A DNA stretch of 64,000 nucleotides from Streptomyces bathyalis (GTDB lineage: Bacteria > Actinomycetota > Actinomycetes > Streptomycetales > Streptomycetaceae). Positions 34,968 to 42,844 of the stretch are shown piece after piece; position 1 is the first letter of the stretch, and each line of letters opens with the position of its first letter. Under the pieces are notes generated by a model. It was not told where the DNA came from and made no database searches. It saw only the letters and a program-made list of their open reading frames with translations. Location of the stretch: positions 5,825,501 to 5,889,500 of the forward strand of contig NZ_CP048882.1 of assembly GCF_015910445.1 (NCBI RefSeq). The letters are read 5' to 3'. A program made the position numbers and the translations under genes.

Positions 34968-36019
34968 CCGCAACCACGAGGATCACGATGCATCCCGTGC
35001 GCAACGACGCGCTCCCTCGCATCGCCGGCGGCCTGCTGAGCGCCGTCGTCGCGACCGGGCTGACCGTCCAGCAGCTTCGCCACCGCAGGGTGCTGCGCGG
35101 CCAGGGCGACGAGTCGTTCTTCGAGACGTCCACGGGCAACGTGCTCGCCTATCAGCTCACCGAGGCCGAAGGACCGGATTCGTCGCCGGTCCTGGTCTGC
35201 GAGACCGGCCTGTGCTCCACCGTGGAGCACTGGATCCGGCTACGCCGCATGCTCGGCTGCGACCACCCGGTCCTGGCGTACAACCGGGCCGGGTACGGAC
35301 GAAGTGAGTACCGGCTGCGGGAGCCCTTCTCCCTTGCCGCGGCCGTCGCCGACCTAAGCGACCTGGTCCGTGCGGTCTGCCCCTCCAGGCCGGTGGTACT
35401 CGTCGGACACTCGCTCGGCGGCCATCTCACGCTACGGGCGATCGAGCCGCTGCGCGACCTGGTGACCGGCGTTGTGCTGCTGGACCCCAGCCACCCCGCC
35501 GAGCTGCTGCGGTCGCGCGTGCAGGCCGACGGCGCCAACGTGTTGACCTCCGCTCTGGCGCTCATGCCGGAGTCCGCCCGGCTCGGTCTCGGCAGCCTGC
35601 TCACCTCTCCTCCCTGGCTGCGGTGGCTGCCTGAGGACATGCGGCCGCTGATTCTGGACCAGTTCCGCGACTGGAAGCTGTGGAAGGCCACCGTTCGTGA
35701 ATGGCACGCGACCCACACCGAGTTCCTCGACCACGACGGCGTGCTGCCGAAGGTCGGCGTACCGCTCCGCCTGGTGGCCGCGGCCACCACGCACGCCAGG
35801 GACCCGATCCACGCCGAGCTGCACCGGGAACTCGTTGGCACGTCGCCCGATGGCGACCTGTGCCTGATCGAGGACGCAAGGCACGACGAGCTCGTGATGA
35901 ACGAACGGCCCGCGGCCCAGGTAGCAGAGCTGATCCGGGAGTTCACCATCGGACTCCGCACGAGCGGGCTCTGCACGAGCGGGCTCCGCCCGACACTCGA
36001 CGCGCCGGAGGTGCGCTGA
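34964..36019 (+). CDS. Membrane-anchored alpha/beta hydrolase of the RiPP cluster, 351 aa
   Basis: An N-terminal hydrophobic segment (IAGGLLSAVVATGLTVQQL) precedes an alpha/beta hydrolase domain: VLVCETGLCSTVEHW, YNRAGYGRSEY, the nucleophile elbow VLVGHSLGGHLTLRA (G-H-S-L-G), LLDPSHPAELL and a late His in EDARHDELVM. A Ser-Asp-His triad is therefore plausible. LinH proteins of linaridin pathways are described as hydrolase-like proteins with membrane association and are needed for core modification. This is the best candidate here. The tail repeats RTSGLCTSGLR. It overlaps both neighbours. Confidence 0.72.
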   Translation: MTATTRITMHPVRNDALPRIAGGLLSAVVATGLTVQQLRHRRVLRGQGDESFFETSTGNVLAYQLTEAEGPDSSPVLVCETGLCSTVEHWIRLRRMLGCDHPVLAYNRAGYGRSEYRLREPFSLAAAVADLSDLVRAVCPSRPVVLVGHSLGGHLTLRAIEPLRDLVTGVVLLDPSHPAELLRSRVQADGANVLTSALALMPESARLGLGSLLTSPPWLRWLPEDMRPLILDQFRDWKLWKATVREWHATHTEFLDHDGVLPKVGVPLRLVAAATTHARDPIHAELHRELVGTSPDGDLCLIEDARHDELVMNERPAAQVAELIREFTIGLRTSGLCTSGLRPTLDAPEVR

Positions 36020-36639
36020 TGTTGCTGCCCAGGCCCAAGAGCGAAGCGATAAGGCGGGCGGTGGAGCTCGGCTTCGCGAGCTGGCTGACGATCACGATAC
36101 TGAGCCAGCACCCGAACACAGCCTTCGATCGGCTTCGGACAGCCGACAAGGTCGGGCTGCTCATACCCAACTGGCGGTTCTTCGCCCCGACTCCGGCCCA
36201 GCACGACTACCACTTGCTGTACCGGACGCTGGATACCGACGGCGAGCAGTCCGCCTGGCAGTCGGCATCACAGATCAACAAACGGAAATGGGCCCACGCC
36301 GTCTGGTTTCCCGGACGCCGTCAGGAGAAGGCCATCTTCGACGTGTGCGGCGAACTGGGCCGGTTGATCGTCCGTAAGGATGTGAAGGTCGCCGACAGTG
36401 CGGCGTACCGGCTGCTTCGCGACTTCGTCATCCGGCACCTCGACGAGTCCGACCCGCGACGCGTCTCGCTCACGGGCTTCCAGTTCCTGGTGGTGCTCTA
36501 CAGCGGACACGACGACTCCGAGGACCCGCAGTACTCCTTCATCTCTCCCTTCATCCGGCTGTCCGAGCCAGATCCCACGGACCACGCCGGCGACGCCGAT
36601 CACACTGGTGCCGCAGATCAATTGGAGCACGCGGCATGA
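36019..36639 (+). CDS. Small membrane-associated protein of the RiPP cluster, 206 aa
   Basis: One hydrophobic segment near the start (AVELGFASWLTITILSQHP) is followed by a soluble domain with GLLIPNWRFFAPTPAQHDYHLLYRTLD. NWxFFAPxP-type motifs accompany HTTM-like proteins in other operons, which fits the neighbour two genes upstream. No catalytic motif is seen. The start overlaps the hydrolase stop (TGATG) and the stop overlaps the methyltransferase start (ATGA). The function is unknown; probably part of a membrane modification complex. Confidence 0.6.
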   Translation: MLLPRPKSEAIRRAVELGFASWLTITILSQHPNTAFDRLRTADKVGLLIPNWRFFAPTPAQHDYHLLYRTLDTDGEQSAWQSASQINKRKWAHAVWFPGRRQEKAIFDVCGELGRLIVRKDVKVADSAAYRLLRDFVIRHLDESDPRRVSLTGFQFLVVLYSGHDDSEDPQYSFISPFIRLSEPDPTDHAGDADHTGAADQLEHAA

Positions 36640-37406
36640 CGAAGAGCGAGGCCGCGCCGCAGGTCGACGACCCCGGCTACGGCCGCAGGTTCGCCGACTT
36701 CTACGACAAGCTCTTCCCCAAGAACGCCGGTGCGGATGCGATAGCCGAGGCTCTCGCATCCATGGCCGATGGCGGTCCCGCCCTGGAACTGGGCGTGGGC
36801 ACCGGGCGGATCGCCATACCGCTCGCCGAACGCATCGGCGCTGTCATCGGCGTCGACTCCTCCCCGGAGATGCTCGAGGAACTGCGCCGCGACGTGGAAC
36901 GCGCCGGAGCTCCGGTCCAGGCCGTCCACGGTGACCTGCGCACATACGAGGACGAGTGCAGCTATCCCCTCGTCTACCTGGTGTGCGGGACCCTCTCGAT
37001 GGTGCTCGAGCCCCAGCAGCAGCGGCAGGCGGTCGCCAGGGCCGCACACCGCGTCGCACCGGGCGGCCGCCTGGTGATCGAGAACTTCAACACCCCGGGA
37101 ATCCTCGCCATGAGCCAGGAAGGCGGGCACTTCACCTCCTTCGCTCCTTACCCGGACCCCAACACCGGGCTGCTCACCTCCTGGTTGGTCGAGAAGGACA
37201 CGGGTCTGTGGCAGTCGTCCCACGTCTGGTTCGAGGACAACAGCTTCCGCATCGCCTCCGACGTCAACCGGCTCATCCCGCCGGAGGAGGTCGACCGTTA
37301 CGCCTCCGCGTGCGGGCTGGAACTGGTTCACCGCTGGTCGGACTGGCAGGGCACGGCATACGACGAGCGCGGCGCGATGTACATCGCCGTCTACGAGGTC
37401 CCCTGA
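36636..37406 (+). CDS. SAM-dependent methyltransferase of the RiPP cluster, 256 aa
   Basis: A class I methyltransferase: motif I ALELGVGTGRIAIPLAERIG, the acidic residue at the end of strand 2 in VIGVDSSPEML, and GDLRTYEDECSYPLVYLVCGTLSMV as motif IV region. The length fits LinM/CypM-type enzymes, which N,N-dimethylate the N-terminal residue of linaridins. The start overlaps the preceding gene. A small-molecule methyltransferase of another pathway cannot be excluded by sequence alone. Confidence 0.75.
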   Translation: MTKSEAAPQVDDPGYGRRFADFYDKLFPKNAGADAIAEALASMADGGPALELGVGTGRIAIPLAERIGAVIGVDSSPEMLEELRRDVERAGAPVQAVHGDLRTYEDECSYPLVYLVCGTLSMVLEPQQQRQAVARAAHRVAPGGRLVIENFNTPGILAMSQEGGHFTSFAPYPDPNTGLLTSWLVEKDTGLWQSSHVWFEDNSFRIASDVNRLIPPEEVDRYASACGLELVHRWSDWQGTAYDERGAMYIAVYEVP

Positions 37407-37461
37407 CGGGATGGTGAGACGGGCCGGCGAGCCCGGCGCGGATCCCAGCAGCCACCGAAGC

Positions 37462-37503
37462 ACGACCCACCAACTCCGGGACACGACCCACCAACTCCGG
37501 GAG
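37462..37503 (+). repeat. Two perfect 21-bp tandem repeats before the ABC gene
   Basis: ACGACCCACCAACTCCGGGA is repeated in direct tandem (37462 and 37483) immediately before the ribosome site of the ABC transporter gene. It could be a regulator site or a slippage product. Confidence 0.6.
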
Positions 37504-37512
37504 GAGCCCGCA

Positions 37513-39519
37513 ATGACCGCCACGCGGTACACCGATCGTCGGCGGGGCCGCGGACGGCACAGCCGCAAGACCGACCGCACTACCTGGGAGGGGACCTGCG
37601 GCAAGCCGGATTCAGTCTGGACCGTCTCTCTCCAGCACCGGGCGCTGCTGATCACGGGCATGCTGCTGGGACTACTCGGTGTCGTCGCCTCGCTCGCCCA
37701 GCCCTACGCCATCGGCAAGCTGATCGAGACTGCCGAGCTGGACCAGTCGCTCGCCGGGCCGATCGCTCTGCTCGTCGTACTCTTCTGCGCGGACGCGGCC
37801 TTCTCCTCACTCCAGGCCTACGCCATCGGACGAACCGGGGAGAACATCGTCTTCGACGTCCGCCGGAACCTGATCGAACGGCTGGTGCGGGCCGAACTGA
37901 CGTCGGTGAACAAGCAGCCACAGGGCGACATCCTCACCCGGACGGTGACCGACACCTCCCTCGTGAAGATCGCACTTTCGCAGAGCCTGGCGCAGCTCTT
38001 CATCAACGGGGCGACGATCATCGGCGGTGTCGCCCTGATGTTCGCCATCGACATCTGGCTCATGCTGATCACGCTGGCCTGTCTGGGAGTGGCCAGCCTG
38101 GTGTCCATCGGCCTCGCCCGCAAACTCCGGCAGGTAGCCGTGCAGAACCGTGAGGACACCGGTGCGTTCGGCACCGAGGTGCAGCGGGTGCTCTCGGCGC
38201 TGCCCACGGTCAAGGCCTCCCGTGCGGAGGACCGGGAGTTGCTGCGTATCGGCCAACAGGCCCACCTCGCACGTACGTCGGGAATCCGGGTCAACGCGTT
38301 CAACGCGCTGCTGATGCCGTCCATGAACGTCGGTACCCAGGCGGCGCTGGCCATCGTGGTGGGCGTCGGGATGACCCGCGTGGCCGGCGGAGCGATGTCG
38401 ATCGCCGACCTGACCGCCTTTGTGATGTACCTCTTCCATCTGGTGTCGCCGCTGGTGCTGTTCTTCATGGCCATCGGCCAGTTCGTACAGGGGCGCGCCG
38501 CGGTACAGCGGGTGGACGGGCTGGCCGCACTGCCCCAGGAGGGGCAGGAGGAACGGGTCCAGCAGCCCGCCCTCGTCGGATCGCTGATCCAGGACCGGGG
38601 CGCGATCGAGTTCCACAACGTCCGGTTCGGGTATGACGGGCAGAGTGCGGACGCGAACGCGCTGGCGGGCGTGTCCTTCCACGTACCGACGCGCGGGCTG
38701 ACCGCGATCGTCGGCCCGTCCGGAGCGGGCAAGACGACCCTGTTCCAGCTCATCGAGCGCTTCTACCGGCTGGACGGCGGCAGGATCCTTCTCGGCGGCC
38801 AGAACATCGAAGCACTGCCCCTGGACACCGTCCGCGGGCTGGTGGGCTACGTACAGCAGGACAGCGCGACGATGCGCGGCACCATCCGGGAGAACCTCAC
38901 CTACGCCAACCCGGAGGCCGCAGAGGCCGACATCCGCGAGGCCGTGGAGATGGCCGGTCTCTCGGACGTCATCCAAGGTCTGCCACAAGGACTCGACACC
39001 GATCTGGGCGATCAGGGCAGCGGGCTCTCCGGCGGTCAGCGGCAGCGGCTGTGCATCGCCCGCACGCTGCTGCAGAAGCCCGCGATCACACTTCTGGACG
39101 AGGCCACCTCTCATCTGGACTCCGACTCGGAGCGGGATTTCCGGCAAGTGCTCCAGCGGATCTCCCGGCACTGCGCGGTCGTCGCGATCGCGCACCGCAT
39201 CTCCACGGTGATCGACGCGGACCAGATCGTCGTGCTGGAGAACGGCAGGGTCCGTGCCACCGGAGTCCACGACGATCTGATGGAGCGGGACGACCTCTAC
39301 CGCCGTCTCGCCGGCTCCCAGCTCCACGCCGAGTCAGGGCTCGTGGGCGAGCCGGTCATTCCGCGACTGGAGCAACAGCACCCGGCCTACGAGGCGTTCG
39401 AGTACCCGCCGCAGCAACTCAGGCCGGATGCGGACGCGTTCCAGCCGCAGAGCGCGGAGGGCACCTCGGACGTCCAGGCCGGTCAGCAGTTCCCGGAACC
39501 GGTGGGCGGCACCATATGA
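37513..39519 (+). CDS. ABC transporter (fused membrane and ATPase domains) of the RiPP cluster, 668 aa
   Basis: A half-transporter of exporter type: a membrane domain with six helices (from ALLITGMLLGLLGVVASLAQPYAIG), then the ATPase with Walker A GPSGAGKTT, Q-loop GYVQQDSATMRG, signature LSGGQRQRL, Walker B ITLLDEAT and switch His in AIAHRIST. It has no N-terminal C39 peptidase, so leader removal must be done by another protein. The last 60 residues form a Gln/Pro-rich tail. ATG 37513 has a GGAGGAG site; the longer in-frame start at 37411 is less likely. In the cluster it is the obvious exporter of the mature peptide. Confidence 0.85.
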   Translation: MTATRYTDRRRGRGRHSRKTDRTTWEGTCGKPDSVWTVSLQHRALLITGMLLGLLGVVASLAQPYAIGKLIETAELDQSLAGPIALLVVLFCADAAFSSLQAYAIGRTGENIVFDVRRNLIERLVRAELTSVNKQPQGDILTRTVTDTSLVKIALSQSLAQLFINGATIIGGVALMFAIDIWLMLITLACLGVASLVSIGLARKLRQVAVQNREDTGAFGTEVQRVLSALPTVKASRAEDRELLRIGQQAHLARTSGIRVNAFNALLMPSMNVGTQAALAIVVGVGMTRVAGGAMSIADLTAFVMYLFHLVSPLVLFFMAIGQFVQGRAAVQRVDGLAALPQEGQEERVQQPALVGSLIQDRGAIEFHNVRFGYDGQSADANALAGVSFHVPTRGLTAIVGPSGAGKTTLFQLIERFYRLDGGRILLGGQNIEALPLDTVRGLVGYVQQDSATMRGTIRENLTYANPEAAEADIREAVEMAGLSDVIQGLPQGLDTDLGDQGSGLSGGQRQRLCIARTLLQKPAITLLDEATSHLDSDSERDFRQVLQRISRHCAVVAIAHRISTVIDADQIVVLENGRVRATGVHDDLMERDDLYRRLAGSQLHAESGLVGEPVIPRLEQQHPAYEAFEYPPQQLRPDADAFQPQSAEGTSDVQAGQQFPEPVGGTI

Positions 39520-40994
39520 CCTCCGCCGACGTGGCGGTTGTGGGTACCGGGCCCAATGGGTTGGCGGCGGGGGTGACTCTGGCCCGGGCGGGCTTGAAGG
39601 TGGAGCTGTACGAGGCGGCCGACACCATCGGCGGCGGACTGCGCACCCAGCCGCTCTTCGAGCAGGACGTGGCCCACGACATCTGCGCCGCCGTCCATCC
39701 CATGGCCGCCGCCTCCCGCTTCTTCCGCGAATTCGACCTTGCCACCCGCGGCGTGGAACTCCTGCACCCGGAAATCTCCTACGCCCACCCGCTGGAAGGC
39801 GGCCGGGCCGGACTCGCCCACCACGACCTGGCCGCCACCTGCACGGAACTCGGCCCGGACGGCGAACGCTGGCGGACACTGATGCAGCCACTGCTGAACC
39901 ACAGCCAGGGCGTGGTGGACCTGATCCTCTCCGGCCAGCGCACCCTGCCCCGCGACCCGTCCGCCGCACTGGCACTGGCCACCCGGATACCGGTACACGC
40001 CAGCCGTCTCGGCGCCGCCCGCTTCGCCACCGAAGAAGCAGCCGCCCTGCTCACCGGCGTCGCCGCACACGCCATGGGCAAACTCCCCAGCCTCGCCTCC
40101 GCAGCCGTCACGATGCTGCTGGGTCACCTCGCCCACGGAACCGGCTGGCCATTGCCACGCGGCGGCAGCGCCCGCATCGCCCGGGCCATGGCCGCCGACA
40201 TCACCGCACACGGCGGCAGCTTCCACACCAACTGCCCCATCACCAGCCTGGACCAGCTCACGAGCGCCCACACGATCCTGCTGGACACCAGCGTCAAAGG
40301 ACTACTGACCCTCGCAGAGGACCAACTGCCACCGCGCTACACCCGCCGCCTCAAGCGATACCGCTACGGCCCAGCTGCCGCCAAGGTCGACTTCCTGGTC
40401 ACCGAACCCATCCCCTGGGCCAACCCCGCCGTCGGGAGAGCCGGAACCGTGCACCTCGGCGGCACCCACGCCCAGATGATCCACCAGGAGACCCTGACCG
40501 CCCGCGGCATACCCACCCAGGAACCCTTCGTGCTGCTGGTCGACCCAGCCGTCACCGACCCGGGCCGCGCCCGCCCCGGCAAACGCCCGGTATGGGCCTA
40601 CGCCCACGTCCCCAACGGCGACTCCAGAGAACCCGCAGAACTCGTGCGCTCCCGCATCGAGCACTACGCCCCCGGCTTCACCGACACCATCCTCGCCCAC
40701 CGCTGCGTCACCGGCGCCGGCTACGAGACCTACAACCCCAACTACGTCGGCGGCGACATCGGCTGCGGCGCCATGACCCTGACCCAGTCCCTCGCCCGCC
40801 CCACCCTCAGCATCGATCCCTACCGCACCCCACTACCCGGCCTCTTCCTGTGCTCCGCCGCAACCCCACCAGGACCCAGCGTCCACGGCATGTCCGGCTA
40901 CCTGGCCGCACAATCCGCACTGCGCACACGCTTCGGCATCACCACCACACCCTCGCTGGCACCCGAGCCGACTGTGGCGGAGGGCATGGGCTGA
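39516..40994 (+). CDS. Phytoene-dehydrogenase-like FAD oxidoreductase of the RiPP cluster, 492 aa
   Basis: The FAD-binding start VAVVGTGPNGLAAGVTLARAGLKVELYEAADTIGGGLRT is the GxGxxG fold of the CrtI/COG1233 family, and the C-terminal AATPPGPSVHGMSGYLAAQSAL is the second family motif. No carotenoid genes are nearby. Some linaridin clusters, as I recall, include a flavin oxidoreductase (LinE), which fits its place as the last gene of this coupled series (ATGA overlap with the ABC gene). The reaction is unknown; a change of redox state in the peptide is possible. Confidence 0.78.
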   Translation: MTSADVAVVGTGPNGLAAGVTLARAGLKVELYEAADTIGGGLRTQPLFEQDVAHDICAAVHPMAAASRFFREFDLATRGVELLHPEISYAHPLEGGRAGLAHHDLAATCTELGPDGERWRTLMQPLLNHSQGVVDLILSGQRTLPRDPSAALALATRIPVHASRLGAARFATEEAAALLTGVAAHAMGKLPSLASAAVTMLLGHLAHGTGWPLPRGGSARIARAMAADITAHGGSFHTNCPITSLDQLTSAHTILLDTSVKGLLTLAEDQLPPRYTRRLKRYRYGPAAAKVDFLVTEPIPWANPAVGRAGTVHLGGTHAQMIHQETLTARGIPTQEPFVLLVDPAVTDPGRARPGKRPVWAYAHVPNGDSREPAELVRSRIEHYAPGFTDTILAHRCVTGAGYETYNPNYVGGDIGCGAMTLTQSLARPTLSIDPYRTPLPGLFLCSAATPPGPSVHGMSGYLAAQSALRTRFGITTTPSLAPEPTVAEGMG

Positions 40995-41001
40995 CCCGGG
41001 T

Positions 41002-41976
41002 TCAGATCCAGCCCCGCTCGCGGGCCAACAGTGCCGCCTGTGCCCTGTTGTCAGCCCCCAGGTGCTTCATCACGGCTGCGACTTTGCGCCGGAACGTACG
41101 CACCGATACGCCGATGCTCCGTGCGGCGGCCTCGTCCTTGTCGCCCGAACACATGGCCACGAGCACCTCCCGCTTGGTCGCGGCGCTCAGCGCTTCGTCG
41201 GCTGACTCCTCGTCTCTGGCCGGGAGTTCCTCGGCCTGTTCCCAGATCCGCCAGAAGAGGGCGACGATGCTGGAGACCAACCCGCTCTCGTGCGCTATCA
41301 ACGCTCCGCGTGACGTTTCCACGGGATCCACGGGCACCACGGCGACGTTCCGGTCGTAGGCCAGAATGCGTTCCGTGGTCTCGTCGACGACCCGGATCCG
41401 TGCTCCTTGGCCCGCCAGTTCGCGCAGATAGGCGGCTGTTGGGGGATGATCGAGCGCGGCGCGCAGCACGATCATGTGCAGCCGGATTCCCCTGCGCAGA
41501 CAGCGCAGGTCCAGGCGGCGGGCGTACTCGATGCTCTCCGGCTGCAATTCCTCGTAGGGTTCGACGGAGAGCACTTCCTCCCGCGCGAAGAAGGAGAGGT
41601 CGTCTATCCGGTTGCGCATCTCCGCCAGATCCGTGAGCTGCTCGACATCACACGAGGCGGTAGTCCGTGAACTCTGCTCGGTACGCAGCGAATCGGCGAT
41701 CTGCCGACACCCGGTGACCTGCTGGAGTTCGCTGTGCAGCGCTCCCAGTCGCTGGTCCGCGAGCCGCGCGATGGCGGTGTGCGGATCGGTAGGGATCATG
41801 CGGCACCCGCCGATGATGCGCAGCATGCCCAGGTCCAGCAACCTGTCAACACAGTCCGGTACTGACTCCTTGTCGAGGTTCAGCTCCGCGTGGATCTCCT
41901 CAACGGAGGTGTTCGGGTTGCGTAGGAAGTACCGGTAGACCTTTTCTTCGGCCGCGCTCACACCGAGCACTGCCAT
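41002..41976 (-). CDS. Regulator with TrmB-like N-terminus and LuxR-like C-terminal helix-turn-helix, 324 aa
   Basis: The N-terminal domain (VSAAEEKVYRYFLRNPNTSVEEIHAELNLDKESVPDCVDRLLDLGML) is a TrmB/winged-helix type. The C-terminal end (TKREVLVAMCSGDKDEAAARSIGVSVRTFRRKVAAVMKHLGADNRAQAALLARERGW) is a LuxR/FixJ-type DNA-binding domain, as in Streptomyces regulators of specialised metabolism. No receiver domain is seen. ATG at 41974-41976 was preferred because the longer frame (to 42099) adds 41 Pro/Arg-rich residues, but neither start has a clear ribosome site. It ends 8 bases from the stop of the FAD oxidoreductase gene, convergent. A cluster regulator. Confidence 0.74.
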   Translation of the reverse strand: MAVLGVSAAEEKVYRYFLRNPNTSVEEIHAELNLDKESVPDCVDRLLDLGMLRIIGGCRMIPTDPHTAIARLADQRLGALHSELQQVTGCRQIADSLRTEQSSRTTASCDVEQLTDLAEMRNRIDDLSFFAREEVLSVEPYEELQPESIEYARRLDLRCLRRGIRLHMIVLRAALDHPPTAAYLRELAGQGARIRVVDETTERILAYDRNVAVVPVDPVETSRGALIAHESGLVSSIVALFWRIWEQAEELPARDEESADEALSAATKREVLVAMCSGDKDEAAARSIGVSVRTFRRKVAAVMKHLGADNRAQAALLARERGWI

Positions 41977-42844
41977 CGCATTGGTATCCAACCCGCGCCC
42001 ACGTTGCTCTTGGGTCGGCTGGGGCTGACGACCTGCTCTGATGCGCGACGGACGACGCGGTGGCGTGGGAGCAGGGACGCTGAGAAGCACATCACGCATG
42101 GGAGTTGGACTCAGAGCTCCTCATTCAGGGGCAGGTTCACGTGGACAGGCCACACCGCTCACCGGTGTCGGCTGTACGTGGACTCTCTTGGCAGTTGGTA
42201 AGCGACCCCGGTGGTCTTTGTGGAAGGCGCGCTGCTCGCACTGCTCGTGGGCCCGTGCGCCCGTGCGTCGGGTACTGCCCGACGCGACCAGCCCGGTCGA
42301 TATCGAGGTTCACAGAATCTGTGGCAGCGTTTCAGGTGGGCTGTCTTCGGTAACTGGAGGTCCGCCCCCAGTCCGGCGACGCCGAACGCCTTCGACCCGC
42401 TTGCCGCGCTTGTGTGGCCTCTGTGCCGTGGATCTGAATGGTCTGGCTCATCGCAGTCATCTCTGGGATCTAGAGTCATTTTCTTCGGCCCGAAGTGTGT
42501 GGACTACGCGCCAAAGTGATCTGCCCCATCACCTGTCTTTCGATCCTCACCGGCTGCTGACTGAGTGTGCATCGGCAGATCGTGCAGCGATGAGGGGCGG
42601 TGCGAATCCGCACCCGCACGACCTGGCCGGCCGCTACCGGACGTCGGGGGCGACAGGGGCCACCGGGGGTGACCGCAGGACGCCCGGGGCGTACCGATCT
42701 GGTTCAGCCGCATGACGGATAGCACCTCCACACAAGCGAAGAGGAACGCAAGAGATCGGAATCAAAACCACTCGACTTCTCACACAGATCCCGTCCTGGT
42801 TCTTGTCACGCAAGCACCATGAACTCCGCCCACTTCGCGGCCAG

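Noticed and set aside
33532..40994. A lanthipeptide or lasso peptide cluster
   Set aside because: No LanB/LanC/LanM, no asparagine-synthetase-like cyclase and no transglutaminase-like protease; the precursors lack Cys and suitable acidic residues.
39516..40994. Carotenoid biosynthesis
   Set aside because: Only a CrtI-like fold is present; no crtE or crtB genes are nearby, and the gene is coupled to a peptide-type ABC transporter.
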